Origin: a virus
Virus record (IMG/VR): IMGVR_UViG_3300032116_000365
Location: 1-46,245 of that record
Strand: one strand, 5' to 3'
DNA length: 46,245 nt
Positions within the stretch are counted from its first letter, which is position 1. Each line of letters starts with the position of its first letter. The translations under genes were made by a program, and so were the position numbers. The notes beneath the pieces were generated by a model, which saw only the letters and a list, made by a program, of their open reading frames with translations, searched no databases and was not told the DNA's origin. Below, piece after piece: positions 8,221 to 15,317 of the stretch.

Positions 8221-8679
8221 ATGAGTAACATGAGTGAGGCACCACTGTCGTTTACGACGAAGATCGCTGGCGACCTGTTCACCATCCGTGGTGAGAACGT
8301 GGACGAGTTCGTGTCCCGCCTCATCGAGGTGGCATCGGACGAGCGCATCGCAGATGCCATCGGTGACATCCAGTCCCTCGGCGGTCATGCTCCTGCCGTT
8401 GCAGCCGTCAAGGCTGAGATCGGTGCGACCGTGATCGAGACGACCGTGGCTTCCGCCCCGGTCAGCACCGCTGGCCCGTCCGTCGAGTCGGACAAGTACG
8501 GCGCAGCGTGGACGTACTCGCACCCCGAGGCTCCGGCTCTGCCCGACGGTCGTGGACAGTACGTGCTGAAGGAGTGGACCGACCGGAACGGCAAGGCCCG
8601 CAAGGCCTTCGTCGACCCGTCCAAGGGTCCTCGTCCGTTCGCCAAGGGCGCGGTCGAGGCCGACATCATCTGGCTCTAG
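8221..8679 (+). CDS. Conserved-type hypothetical protein beside the exonuclease
   Basis: This 152-residue protein starts at ATG 8221 after AGGAGG (8207-8212); ATG 8230 is an alternative. The N-terminal part (ENVDEFVSRLIEVASDERI) looks like a compact alpha/beta unit. An Ala/Val-rich linker (~60-85) follows, then a C-terminal part with WTDRNGKARKAFVDPSKG. The basic C-terminal block and its position between recombination genes would suit a DNA-binding partner, but no family is recognised. Confidence 0.75.
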   Translation: MSNMSEAPLSFTTKIAGDLFTIRGENVDEFVSRLIEVASDERIADAIGDIQSLGGHAPAVAAVKAEIGATVIETTVASAPVSTAGPSVESDKYGAAWTYSHPEAPALPDGRGQYVLKEWTDRNGKARKAFVDPSKGPRPFAKGAVEADIIWL

Positions 8680-8709
8680 CCAGCACACCTACCCCAACTA
8701 GGAGGCACT

Positions 8710-8916
8710 ATGTCCACGCTCAACATCGCTCTCACCAACGGTGACCGCATCGCGGTCGACTCCATGTGGGAGAACAAGTCGCTGACGCTGTCCACGTTCC
8801 TCGATCCTGAGCAGCCGTGGCGCATCGGCAAGCACTTCATCGAGGTGTTCGATCAGGACTCGCAGTCCGGCATCGTGATCAACACGTCGCAGATCGTGTC
8901 TGTGACGGGGCTGTAG
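8710..8916 (+). CDS. Small hypothetical protein
   Basis: This 68-residue protein starts at ATG 8710, preceded by AGGAGG at 8699-8704. It is probably all beta, with alternating hydrophobic residues (FIEVFDQ, GIVINTSQIVSVTGL). It has no cysteines, membrane segments or known motif. The next gene starts directly after its stop. Confidence 0.7.
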   Translation: MSTLNIALTNGDRIAVDSMWENKSLTLSTFLDPEQPWRIGKHFIEVFDQDSQSGIVINTSQIVSVTGL

Positions 8917-9759
8917 ATGCAGAGCCTTGTCCAAGTAGGACAGGAAGCAAGGGGAGGGGCGGCACCATCGCCCCTCCCTGAACTCCTGCCCTCACTCACA
9001 GCCAAGGGGATCCTGTTCGAGCAGGGTCAGATCGTGATGGTCGTGGCCCCGCCGAACGGCGGCAAGTCCATGCTCGCTCTCTGGTACCCGATTGCACGGG
9101 ACGTGCCTGCATTCATCTTCAGTGCAGACACGGACAAGCGCACGACGGAGTACCGGGCAGCAGCCATCAAGACCGGGTACACGTTCGAGGAAGTCAAGGC
9201 CATGGTGGGAACCAGCGCCGCCGACATCATCGACGACGCAATGAAGGACATCACGGATGCTGGCATCCAGTTCTGCTTCGACCCGGCACCCAGCATCGAG
9301 GACATTGACCTTGAACTGCTGGCATACGAGGAGGTCTACGGCCAGCCACCACGCATGGTCGTGGTGGACAACCTCCTCAACTGTGTGACAGGGGATGCGG
9401 GTGACTTCGCAGGACTGATCGACGTCCTGTCCAGCCTGCACTCACTGGCCCGCAACAAGGACACGTGCGTTGTCGTGCTTCACCACGTCAACGAGTCGAG
9501 CAGCAAGAATGCGAGTGAGTACCCGTACTCACGAGGCCAGATCCGAGGCAAGGTGGCCCAGTATCCCGAGGTCATCCTGTCGCTGGCTATGCTGCCGAAC
9601 GACGGTCAGATGCGGATTGCCTGCGTCAAGCACAGAACCGCAGTGCCCTCGCCATCCGGCGAGGACTACGTCACCGCATGGCTGGACCCCCGTCGCATGA
9701 CGTTCTATGACACGGCAGGGGAACTGCGTGCAGCAGAATCGAGGAGAGCATGGGAGTAG
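8917..9759 (+). CDS. RecA/DnaB-fold ATPase (RepA-like helicase)
   Basis: This 280-residue protein shows Walker A APPNGGKS at residues 44-51 and Walker B MVVVDN near 147-152. HHVNESSS (~190) is in the place of the sensor region. The size and order fit the AAA_25/RepA-like group of hexameric helicase or recombination ATPases. With the primase pair at 12251-13142 it would form the phage's replication initiation set. The start ATG 8917 follows the previous stop directly and has only a weak ribosome binding site, so it depends on coupling. Confidence 0.75.
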   Translation: MQSLVQVGQEARGGAAPSPLPELLPSLTAKGILFEQGQIVMVVAPPNGGKSMLALWYPIARDVPAFIFSADTDKRTTEYRAAAIKTGYTFEEVKAMVGTSAADIIDDAMKDITDAGIQFCFDPAPSIEDIDLELLAYEEVYGQPPRMVVVDNLLNCVTGDAGDFAGLIDVLSSLHSLARNKDTCVVVLHHVNESSSKNASEYPYSRGQIRGKVAQYPEVILSLAMLPNDGQMRIACVKHRTAVPSPSGEDYVTAWLDPRRMTFYDTAGELRAAESRRAWE

Positions 9760-10028
9760 AACTCAGCGACTACACGTGGGACGCACTGCCCATGAAGATC
9801 GTCGAGCGTGCGTTCGACGAGTACATGAGCAACCTGTATCAGGGCATCCTCGACGGTGACCCTGAAGGTGGTGTCGAAGTTCTCGACACCCTCAGCGGTG
9901 AGCCGTTCTGTGGCTGCGAGACATGCGAACAGCGTGAGGTGTTCGCCTTCCTGATGCCCCGCTTCATCGACATGTATGAGCAAGGTTCGATCCGACGTAA
10001 ATACAAGAACAACCTGCGACCCGTGTAA
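9750..10028 (+). CDS. Small hypothetical protein with CGCETC motif
   Basis: This 92-residue protein has its ATG 9750 overlapping the ATPase stop (ATGGGAGTAG). The chain is acidic and helical, with one Cys cluster, FCGCETCEQRE (residues ~53-63), that could bind metal. No family is recognised. Its end overlaps the next gene by 53 bases in another frame. Confidence 0.7.
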   Translation: MGVELSDYTWDALPMKIVERAFDEYMSNLYQGILDGDPEGGVEVLDTLSGEPFCGCETCEQREVFAFLMPRFIDMYEQGSIRRKYKNNLRPV

Positions 10029-10188
10029 GCGTGGCGGCTCAGCCAAGGCTGAGAGCCTAGACGATCTGGAGAACGGCGATGAGTTTCTGGCAAAGGCTTG
10101 GCTCCCCGTGGCGAAGGCTCGGCACGACAAGTACGAAGGCTGCTCGTGCCAGCACTCGGTCGGCCTTCGCCTTATCCAAAAGCCTTGA
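9976..10188 (+). CDS. Small putative zinc-binding protein
   Basis: This 70-residue protein starts at ATG 9976 inside the previous gene. Cys-x2-Cys (CDPC) near residue 14 and GCSCQHS near the C-terminus form a possible four-ligand site. The amino-acid composition looks natural across the whole length, unlike the competing frame at 10079-10188. The function is unknown. Confidence 0.55.
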   Translation: MSKVRSDVNTRTTCDPCKRGGSAKAESLDDLENGDEFLAKAWLPVAKARHDKYEGCSCQHSVGLRLIQKP

Positions 10189-10393
10189 ACTCAAACCCAT
10201 CTGGTGCCTGTTCGAGGGTCAGGTCAACGATGACCTGCTCTGGGCAGGCCCCACACATACATGCCTCTGTGGGAACAACGTGTTCCTGCTGTTGGCATGG
10301 TTCGAAGAGCACAAGGTAGCGGGCTACTTCACCGAAGCCGTGTGCTCGTCTTGCTGGTCAGTTGTCCGCGCCCCAACCGAGGCCGACGAATAG
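10079..10393 (+). CDS. Small zinc-ribbon protein, start uncertain
   Basis: From ATG 10079, after GGAGA, it encodes 104 residues. The part after ~residue 36 looks real: an HTCLCGNN knuckle, CSSC and a final APTEADE, a layout common among small actinophage proteins. The first ~35 residues are Arg/Ser/Thr-rich and overlap the previous gene by 110 bases out of frame. No other ATG, GTG or TTG occurs in frame before the conserved part, so either the overlap is genuine or translation begins at a rare codon such as CTG 10208. Confidence 0.55.
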   Translation: MSFWQRLGSPWRRLGTTSTKAARASTRSAFALSKSLELKPIWCLFEGQVNDDLLWAGPTHTCLCGNNVFLLLAWFEEHKVAGYFTEAVCSSCWSVVRAPTEADE

Positions 10394-10404
10394 CGAGGTA
10401 ACCA

Positions 10405-10833
10405 ATGTTCGACATACTAGTGAGCGCAGCCGTAGAGGCTGCAACAAACGACAGCGATAGACAGTGGGAGGCATCTCGCCCCGACCGTGGCGGCGCTGGC
10501 CGCTACCTCGACAGCAACGTGCGTGCAGTGTGGGATGATGTGCCCACGTGGATCCGCTCGCTTGCTCTGTGCGTAGCACGCCACGAGTCCTTGCACTCGG
10601 GGCACTACGTTGCCGAGAACCCGACGTCCACTGCGGCAGGCCGTTACCAGTTTTTGTCGTCGACATGGCAGGGCAATGCTAAGTGGGCGAAGGTCGACGG
10701 CAAGTTCGTGGCACGGCAGTACGCCACCGCGTCTGCCGCCCCAGCGTGGGTGCAGGACGCAGTGTTCGTGCACTCGATCCAGAACGGTGGCATCAAGGCA
10801 TGGAGGGGGACGGGCTGTGCGGGGACGGAGTGA
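10405..10833 (+). CDS. Rpf-like transglycosylase (muralytic enzyme)
   Basis: This 142-residue protein starts at ATG 10405 after GAGG. Its centre follows the resuscitation-promoting factor/lysozyme-like fold: CVARHES with probable catalytic Glu61, then STAAGRYQFLSSTWQ, an Ala-rich helix and a closing GGIKAWRGTGC. Cys56 and Cys138 could form the disulphide known in Rpf domains. It would cleave peptidoglycan glycan strands. It has no signal peptide. It lies among DNA-metabolism genes rather than with the late CHAP-like lysins. A tiny membrane-protein gene follows at 10966. Confidence 0.75.
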   Translation: MFDILVSAAVEAATNDSDRQWEASRPDRGGAGRYLDSNVRAVWDDVPTWIRSLALCVARHESLHSGHYVAENPTSTAAGRYQFLSSTWQGNAKWAKVDGKFVARQYATASAAPAWVQDAVFVHSIQNGGIKAWRGTGCAGTE

Positions 10834-10969
10834 GCATCACGAGTTCTGCCTGCACACGGAGAGGACGCAGGCCCTAGTTCCAGCCCACGCCTGCGTCTAC
10901 TGCGTCCTCATCAAGCGTGTGATCGCAGACACCATACACACCAACGAGTTCCGCCCGGAGGAGTCGTGA
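10817..10969 (+). CDS. Small Cys/His protein
   Basis: This 50-residue protein starts at GTG 10817, ten bases after GGAGG, inside the end of the lysin gene. HHEFCLH and HACVYC supply possible metal ligands. The stop overlaps the next start (GTGA 10966-10969). The composition looks like a real protein; the function is unknown. Confidence 0.5.
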   Translation: MRGRSEHHEFCLHTERTQALVPAHACVYCVLIKRVIADTIHTNEFRPEES

Positions 10970-11067
10970 ACGTCCAGTCGCCACTCATGCAGTGGCTCGT
11001 TATCGTCCTCGACGAGGTGGTCTTTCGCCCCCTCGTCTGGCTCCTGAGCAGGGGAGGAAACAAGTGA
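10966..11067 (+). CDS. 33-residue single-helix membrane peptide (holin-like?)
   Basis: It starts at GTG 10966 after GGAGGAG and is overlapped on both sides by GTGA junctions. The stretch MQWLVIVLDEVVF followed by RPLVWLL gives one interrupted hydrophobic segment and a basic end (SRGGNK). Its place two genes after the Rpf-like lysin suggests a helper of lysis, but it is much smaller than usual holins, so this is a guess. Confidence 0.5.
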   Translation: MNVQSPLMQWLVIVLDEVVFRPLVWLLSRGGNK

Positions 11068-11246
11068 GCGCCATCGAGAGGCTCGGCCACCTGTTCGCAC
11101 GGTACGACAGGGAGCGCGATGCGTTCCTAGAGTACATCCGTCGTGAGCACACCATCTGGGACGTGCCGAAGGGGAACTCGAATGCATTGCGAGAGTCATC
11201 GTCGGATGAGTTAGGGGAGCCGCATGTCGGCAGCGAACAGTCGTGA
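11064..11246 (+). CDS. Small hypothetical helical protein
   Basis: This 60-residue protein starts at GTG 11064 (GTGA overlap) after GGGGAGG. The N-terminal helix is strongly charged (RLGHLFARYDRERDAFLEYI) and the tail is polar. It has no cysteines or membrane segment. The function is unknown. Confidence 0.6.
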   Translation: MSAIERLGHLFARYDRERDAFLEYIRREHTIWDVPKGNSNALRESSSDELGEPHVGSEQS

Positions 11247-11625
11247 CGCTCACCCCACTCACACGATGGGGCTGGAGGGCGAGGGTCGATTCATCACCTA
11301 CGCCGCCACCATGGGGTGGCACGTGTTCAAGGGGATGTCTGGACACGAGCCGTTCGACTACGTGATCCAGATGGATGGCGACCTGCATCGCGTGGAGGTC
11401 AAGCGCATCTCGTCTGTGCAGAAGACGCAGCGCAACTACTACTACGTCACTGCCACGAAGATGGACAGCAAGAACTTCGACTGGCTGTTCGTAGCCACCG
11501 ACGACGGTGACTACTTCATCCCAGCCAGTGAGTGCCCGACTCAGACGCTGTCGATCAAGCAGGTTGGCGGCGAGTACGAGCGGAACATCACCGCTCCCGG
11601 AAAGTACGAGGTGTTCCGTGTCTGA
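11224..11625 (+). CDS. PD-(D/E)XK nuclease, resolvase-like (1)
   Basis: This 133-residue protein starts at ATG 11224, six bases after GGGGAG. It shows GLEGEGRF (Glu18/Glu20), PFDYVI (Asp45) and VEVKR (Glu58, Lys60), the E...D...ExK order of Holliday-junction-resolvase-like and very-short-patch-type nucleases. It probably acts on branched or foreign DNA. The next gene encodes a second, different nuclease of the same superfamily and starts within its last codons. Confidence 0.65.
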   Translation: MSAANSRDAHPTHTMGLEGEGRFITYAATMGWHVFKGMSGHEPFDYVIQMDGDLHRVEVKRISSVQKTQRNYYYVTATKMDSKNFDWLFVATDDGDYFIPASECPTQTLSIKQVGGEYERNITAPGKYEVFRV

Positions 11626-12001
11626 TTACAGCCGCAACAAGAGCAACAAGGCCCGTGGCACGAGGTTCGAGTCGGAGGTTGCTGACTACCTGCAATCACT
11701 GGGTGTGGACGCGAAGCGGCTTCCCCGTACTGGGGTGAAGGACATCGGTGACATCTCTTTCCCGATGAAGGACGGCGTCCACATCGTGGTCGAGGCGAAG
11801 AACCGGGCGAAGATGGACCTGCCCACGTTCCTCGAAGAGGCGAACGCCGAGGCCAACAACTACAGCGAGAAGTACCCAGCGGTCAGTGCAACATACCCAC
11901 TCGTCGTCGTGAAGCGACGAGGCAAGGGTGTCCATCGTTCGTATGCGGTCTTCGACCTCGACGAACTCATCAACATGTTCAAGGATCTGGGGCTGCTATG
12001 A
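11618..12001 (+). CDS. PD-(D/E)XK nuclease, Hjc-like resolvase (2)
   Basis: This 127-residue protein starts at GTG 11618, four bases after GAGGTG and inside the previous stop region. RFESEVADYL (Glu18/20), KDIGDISF (Asp42/45) and VVEAKN (Glu59, Lys61) form the classic catalytic set of Hjc-type Holliday junction resolvases. Basic residues at the N-terminus and in VVVKRRGKGVHR could contact DNA. It most likely resolves replication or recombination intermediates before packaging. The stop is coupled to the WhiB gene by ATGA. Confidence 0.75.
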   Translation: MSDYSRNKSNKARGTRFESEVADYLQSLGVDAKRLPRTGVKDIGDISFPMKDGVHIVVEAKNRAKMDLPTFLEEANAEANNYSEKYPAVSATYPLVVVKRRGKGVHRSYAVFDLDELINMFKDLGLL

Positions 12002-12267
12002 CCCATAACTGGCGTGAAGATGCGAACTGCCTTGGCATCAACACCGAACTGTGGTTCGCTGAAGGTGACGGACAGGTCTCGGCCAAGGGACTGCGGGAGG
12101 TGTGCAGTCGTTGCTCCGTCATAGACCAGTGCCTCGACTGGGCAGTGAGGCACGAAGCCCACGGCTACTGGGCTGGTACCCATCCGACGGAGCGTGCACA
12201 AATGCGTCGTGCACGGGGGATCTTTCTCGAAGCACCGGAGGCGAGGGTGTATGGACACGCTCGATGA
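11998..12267 (+). CDS. whiB-like: WhiB-family iron-sulphur transcription factor
   Basis: This 89-residue protein has the four WhiB cysteines C11, C36, C39 and C45 (NC, CSRCSVIDQC), which in this family hold a [4Fe-4S] cluster, and the turn motif GYWAGT (56-61) followed by the basic ERAQMRRARG. WhiB proteins are restricted to actinobacteria and their phages and bind the host principal sigma factor, so this one may redirect host or phage transcription. The start is fixed by ATGA overlap. Confidence 0.93.
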   Translation: MTHNWREDANCLGINTELWFAEGDGQVSAKGLREVCSRCSVIDQCLDWAVRHEAHGYWAGTHPTERAQMRRARGIFLEAPEARVYGHAR

Positions 12268-12634
12268 GGATGACAAGGCCCTGTTGCTGTCGCTCGTCTT
12301 TGAGCATTACGACCTGAACTACCCGAACGGGTCAGGCAACCGCAGTACCCACTGTCCTGTGCACGACGACCGACACGCTTCGGCGTCGGTGAACACGGTG
12401 ACAGGACTGTGGACCTGCTACTCTTGCCAAGCAGGAGGCGACGCTTACACACTCATCATGGACAAGGAAGGCGTGACATTCACCGATGCAGCGCGAATCG
12501 CACAGGAGATTCTTGACCGAGACGGCAGAGCAGTACGCCGCGAGCCTGCCCGGAAGTCCGGCAGAGGAGTATCTAGCCGCAAGGGGGATCGACCCAGCAG
12601 CCGCAAGTACCGCCCATCTTGGCTGGACGGGTAA
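12251..12634 (+). CDS. DNA primase, CHC2 zinc-finger part
   Basis: This 127-residue protein starts at ATG 12251 after GGAGG. CPVH (35-38) and CYSC (56-59) are the CHC2-type zinc ligands that recognise template in DnaG-like primases; GDAYTLIM and ARIAQEIL follow as usual. Beyond residue ~92 the chain becomes Arg/Ser-rich and overlaps the next gene in another frame, as expected for an out-of-frame tail. The polymerising Toprim part is encoded separately at 12513-13142. Confidence 0.8.
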   Translation: MDTLDEDDKALLLSLVFEHYDLNYPNGSGNRSTHCPVHDDRHASASVNTVTGLWTCYSCQAGGDAYTLIMDKEGVTFTDAARIAQEILDRDGRAVRREPARKSGRGVSSRKGDRPSSRKYRPSWLDG

Positions 12635-13142
12635 GCCCGTCCCGGGCCACGAGTCCTACTCGGGGATGCTCGCCATCCCGTACTGGACCAGAGGCGGCGT
12701 GGTTGGGATGAAGTTCAGGGTGGTCGACGACCGCCCCGGTCCCCGCTACCTCGCACTGACGGGGCAGACCATCACCATGTACAACGTGGAGGCTGTCATC
12801 AGCCACCAGCCCTACGTCGTCATCTGCGAGGGGGAACTGGACACCGTGGTGACCCACCACGTGTGTGGGTTGAACGCCGTGGGGATCCCCGGCGTGAACA
12901 GTTGGAAGCCGCATCACCAGCGTGTACTGAAGGGCTTCAACGACGTGTTCATCCTTGCTGACAACGACGACAAGGACAACGGAGACAACCCCGGTCAGGA
13001 TCTCGCAGCCAAGATCCTGCGCCACATTCCATGGGCACGGAACATCATGCTCCCGAGGGGTATGGATGTAAGTGAGTATGTGTTGACCAATGGTAAGGAC
13101 GCCCTTGCCCCGCTACTGGGGATCGGGGCGAGCAGTGACTGA
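12513..13142 (+). CDS. DNA primase, Toprim catalytic part
   Basis: This 209-residue reading starts at TTG 12513, four bases after AGGAG (12504-12508); ATG 12486 in the same frame is an alternative but gives an unnatural-looking start. The Toprim signature is clear: ICEGELD (catalytic Glu) and FILADNDD, then a helix around GQDLAAKIL. The N-terminal AEEYLAARGIDP is the region that normally joins the zinc finger to the catalytic core. It would act together with the 12251 product as a two-subunit primase, or as a fusion if frameshifting occurs in the 122-base overlap. Confidence 0.75.
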   Translation: MTETAEQYAASLPGSPAEEYLAARGIDPAAASTAHLGWTGKPVPGHESYSGMLAIPYWTRGGVVGMKFRVVDDRPGPRYLALTGQTITMYNVEAVISHQPYVVICEGELDTVVTHHVCGLNAVGIPGVNSWKPHHQRVLKGFNDVFILADNDDKDNGDNPGQDLAAKILRHIPWARNIMLPRGMDVSEYVLTNGKDALAPLLGIGASSD

Positions 13143-13269
13143 GTCGCCGGTAGATCGAGAGGCATTTCAATGGGTGATCGACAGGCTAGTAGCAATGGGT
13201 CTGCGGGTAATGTCCGCCGACTGGAAGACGGGGAGTATCACCGTGAAGGTGATACCTCCCCGCCAGTGA
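13135..13269 (+). CDS. 44-residue hypothetical protein
   Basis: It starts at GTG 13135, overlapping the primase stop, and ends at TGA 13267-13269, overlapping the next GTG. The sequence has a helix (REAFQWVIDRLVAMG) followed by strands (VMSADWKTGSITVKV). Coupled junctions on both sides support translation. The function is unknown. Confidence 0.55.
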   Translation: MTESPVDREAFQWVIDRLVAMGLRVMSADWKTGSITVKVIPPRQ

Positions 13270-13541
13270 GGCGGGAGCAGATCCTCTTCACTGCATTGGA
13301 CCTCGTCAACGGGGACCGTGACGTGCAGTACGGGGATCCGAATGAGACGCATCGTTGCATCGCAGAGATGTGGCGGGCGCTCCTGTACAGGGACGACGCC
13401 GACATCCCCATCAACGCATCGACCGTGGCAGCCATGATGGTGTGCGTGAAACTGGTGCGCGCAGTGCGCAACCCCACGTACATGGACTCATGGGTGGACA
13501 TCGCAGCCTACGCTGCACTCGGGGCGGAGATGGCAGAGTGA
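13266..13541 (+). CDS. DUF6378-like phage protein
   Basis: This 91-residue protein starts at GTG 13266 (GTGA). The sequence ALDLVNGDRDVQYGDPNETH, then KLVRAVRNP and DSWVDIAAYAALG, follows a small helical phage domain (DUF6378-type: GDRxxxYGDPxxxF...K..R....P...D...D.AGY). Its biochemical role is not known to me. ATG 13170 would add ~32 polar residues that overlap the upstream small gene. It is coupled to the phosphoesterase by GTGA. Confidence 0.65.
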   Translation: MRREQILFTALDLVNGDRDVQYGDPNETHRCIAEMWRALLYRDDADIPINASTVAAMMVCVKLVRAVRNPTYMDSWVDIAAYAALGAEMAE

Positions 13542-14284
13542 AGACAATCGTGGCTATTTCCGATCTTCAGTCCCCATACGAGGACCGCAAAGCGGTCGAG
13601 GCAGTGGCCCAGTTCATCGAGGACACTCAGCCCGAGGTGGTCGTCTCAGTCGGGGACGAGGCGGACTTCCCGCAGATCAGTCGCTGGACTCAGGGCACAG
13701 CCGGTGAGTACACGAACGACTTCGGCAAGCACCGAGACCGCACCGTCGATGTGCTCAGGATGCTGGGTGTGCAGCACGTGATCCGCTCCAACCACACCGA
13801 CCGTGTGATCTCGGCAATCCGGAACCGTGTTCCGGGCTTCCTCGGTCTGCCTGAGTTGACGTTGGAGTCCATCCTGAAGTTCGAGGAACTCGGGATCACG
13901 TACCACAAGGAACCGTGGGAACTCGCACCCGGCTGGCTGCTCATGCACGGTGATGAGGGTGGCCTGTCAAAGAACCCCGGCACTACGGCAAAGCAACTCA
14001 CTGACCGAACCGGGATGTCAGTTATCTGTGGGCACACGCACCGCATGGGGCTGGTGCCCACCACAATGATGGTCAACGGAACGCCCAGAAATATTCGGTG
14101 GGGTTTCGAGGTCGGTCACTTGATCAACACCAAGTCTCCCGGCATGGCGTACACCAAGGGTTCAGCGAACTGGCAGCAGGGCTTCGGCCTGCTGCATGTG
14201 GACGGCAAGACGGTGATCCCTCAGCCGGTGCCCATCGTGAACAAGTCCTTCGTGGTGAACGGAAAGGTGTACTCATGGCGATGA
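13538..14284 (+). CDS. Metallophosphoesterase
   Basis: This 248-residue protein starts at GTG 13538 (GTGA). It carries the calcineurin-like motif series SDLQ (Asp9), VGDEAD (Asp40), SNHTDR, MHGDEG and CGHTHR. The first motif has Gln where the second His of DxH normally stands, a modest departure. It may hydrolyse phosphodiesters, nucleotides or nucleic-acid ends during phage replication; the true substrate cannot be told from sequence. It is followed without a gap by the sigma-like gene. Confidence 0.8.
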   Translation: MKTIVAISDLQSPYEDRKAVEAVAQFIEDTQPEVVVSVGDEADFPQISRWTQGTAGEYTNDFGKHRDRTVDVLRMLGVQHVIRSNHTDRVISAIRNRVPGFLGLPELTLESILKFEELGITYHKEPWELAPGWLLMHGDEGGLSKNPGTTAKQLTDRTGMSVICGHTHRMGLVPTTMMVNGTPRNIRWGFEVGHLINTKSPGMAYTKGSANWQQGFGLLHVDGKTVIPQPVPIVNKSFVVNGKVYSWR

Positions 14285-14910
14285 AGCATTTGACGGTGGA
14301 TCAGATGGGCGTGCTGACACCCATCGTTGCATCAGTCAGCCACAGGCTCGCACGTAAATACCGGGCGTACCTCGAAGCGTGTGACATCCAGCAGGAACTG
14401 TGGATCTGGATGATGGCAAGGGACAAGAGATGGCGTCCACTCGTGGAGTGCGACCCCGAGGACCGGGATGCATTGAGGCGGGAGACGGCGTTCCTCGACC
14501 GCAACCTGTACCGACGGGGCGATGTCATCTGCCGTGCCGAGAAGGCACGTGTGAGTGGCTACCGCCACTCCGATGAGTTCTTCTACTCGTCCGGCCTGAT
14601 CATTGCTCTGCTTCAGGCAGAGGCAAACGGCGGGAAGATGGTGGCGGAGCAGACTACCGACAAGGTGCGTCGCACTCGTTCCCTCGCGGAGGGAAACGAG
14701 ATGGAGGCAATGCTGTCGGATCTCCGTGCCGCCCTTGCCACCTTGTCACCTGAGCAGCGGTCACTGCTGGACCAGCGGTTTGTCGAGGAGCGGACCCAGC
14801 AGGCTGTTGCCGATGACCTCGGGGTCAGTCGGCAGGCAGCAGAGCAGCGCATCAACAGGATCATGGACAAGTTGATCGACTCGCTCGGAGGCCCAAGCCC
14901 GTATCGGTGA
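14275..14910 (+). CDS. Sigma-factor-like protein (region 4 HTH)
   Basis: This 211-residue protein starts at ATG 14275 (or 14281, which makes ATGA with the previous stop). The C-terminus reads LSPEQRSLLDQRFVEE, then AVADDLGVSRQAAEQRINRI, a standard sigma-70 region 4 helix-turn-helix. The N-terminal part has CDIQQELWIWMM, resembling the region 2 style of phage sigma-like proteins. It could direct RNA polymerase to phage promoters such as the TCTGCTATnnT elements. It is the last early gene, before the bidirectional terminator. Confidence 0.7.
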   Translation: MAMKHLTVDQMGVLTPIVASVSHRLARKYRAYLEACDIQQELWIWMMARDKRWRPLVECDPEDRDALRRETAFLDRNLYRRGDVICRAEKARVSGYRHSDEFFYSSGLIIALLQAEANGGKMVAEQTTDKVRRTRSLAEGNEMEAMLSDLRAALATLSPEQRSLLDQRFVEERTQQAVADDLGVSRQAAEQRINRIMDKLIDSLGGPSPYR

Positions 14911-14930
14911 TCGCGCGTGCGCGTACGCAG

Positions 14931-14962
14931 AAACCCCCCGGCCTTCCCAAACCGGGGGGTTT
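14931..14962. terminator. Bidirectional intrinsic terminator
   Basis: An 11-bp perfect stem (14931-14941 with 14952-14962) has a 10-nt loop. The stem begins AAA and ends TTT, so both strands give a G+C-rich hairpin ending in U residues. It lies exactly where the rightward early operon and the leftward block converge. Confidence 0.9.
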
Positions 14963-14991
14963 CCCTTGCGTTCCGACTGCCGCTCTTATTA

Positions 14992-15135
14992 TCAGTCGGA
15001 GTCTTGTGTGGGACCCTTCTGGTCAGTCAGGCCACGCTGGTAGGCAGAGCGGAGCACGTCGCATATGCACGAGCAGGAGCAGGGCTCCGGCATCCACGGG
15101 CAGCAGGGACTGCCGCACTCTGGTTCGTGGCTCAT
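14992..15135 (-). CDS. 47-residue Cys-rich protein
   Basis: The start ATG at 15135 overlaps the upstream stop (ATGA). Eight cysteines lie within residues 7-25 (CGSPCCPW, PCSCSCICD). The beginning MSHEP and the DxxxxxYxxG ending resemble the next upstream gene product (MTHEP), suggesting a duplicated pair. Metal binding is likely; the role is unknown. This is the last gene of the leftward block. Confidence 0.65.
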   Translation of the reverse strand: MSHEPECGSPCCPWMPEPCSCSCICDVLRSAYQRGLTDQKGPTQDSD

Positions 15136-15317
15136 CGCTCACCGCCTAGATCTTCAATCGCGGCGACGGCATCCCGCAGGGCGCGGTCGTAGCCATCCAG
15201 ATAGGTGTCCATCTTGTCTCCGCAAACGCAGGACACGCACTTGCCAGTGTTGGCGCTGATGAGGAAGCAGCCGCGCTCGTCGGCGTTGTTGCACGGGCAC
15301 ATCGGTTCGTGGGTCAT
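15132..15317 (-). CDS. 61-residue Cys-rich protein
   Basis: Preceded by AAGGAG five bases before ATG 15317. It has six Cys (CPCNN, GC, KCVSCVC), then a helical tail with DRALRDAVAAIEDL. It is related in layout to the shorter product downstream. It is probably a metal-binding microprotein. Confidence 0.7.
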   Translation of the reverse strand: MTHEPMCPCNNADERGCFLISANTGKCVSCVCGDKMDTYLDGYDRALRDAVAAIEDLGGER

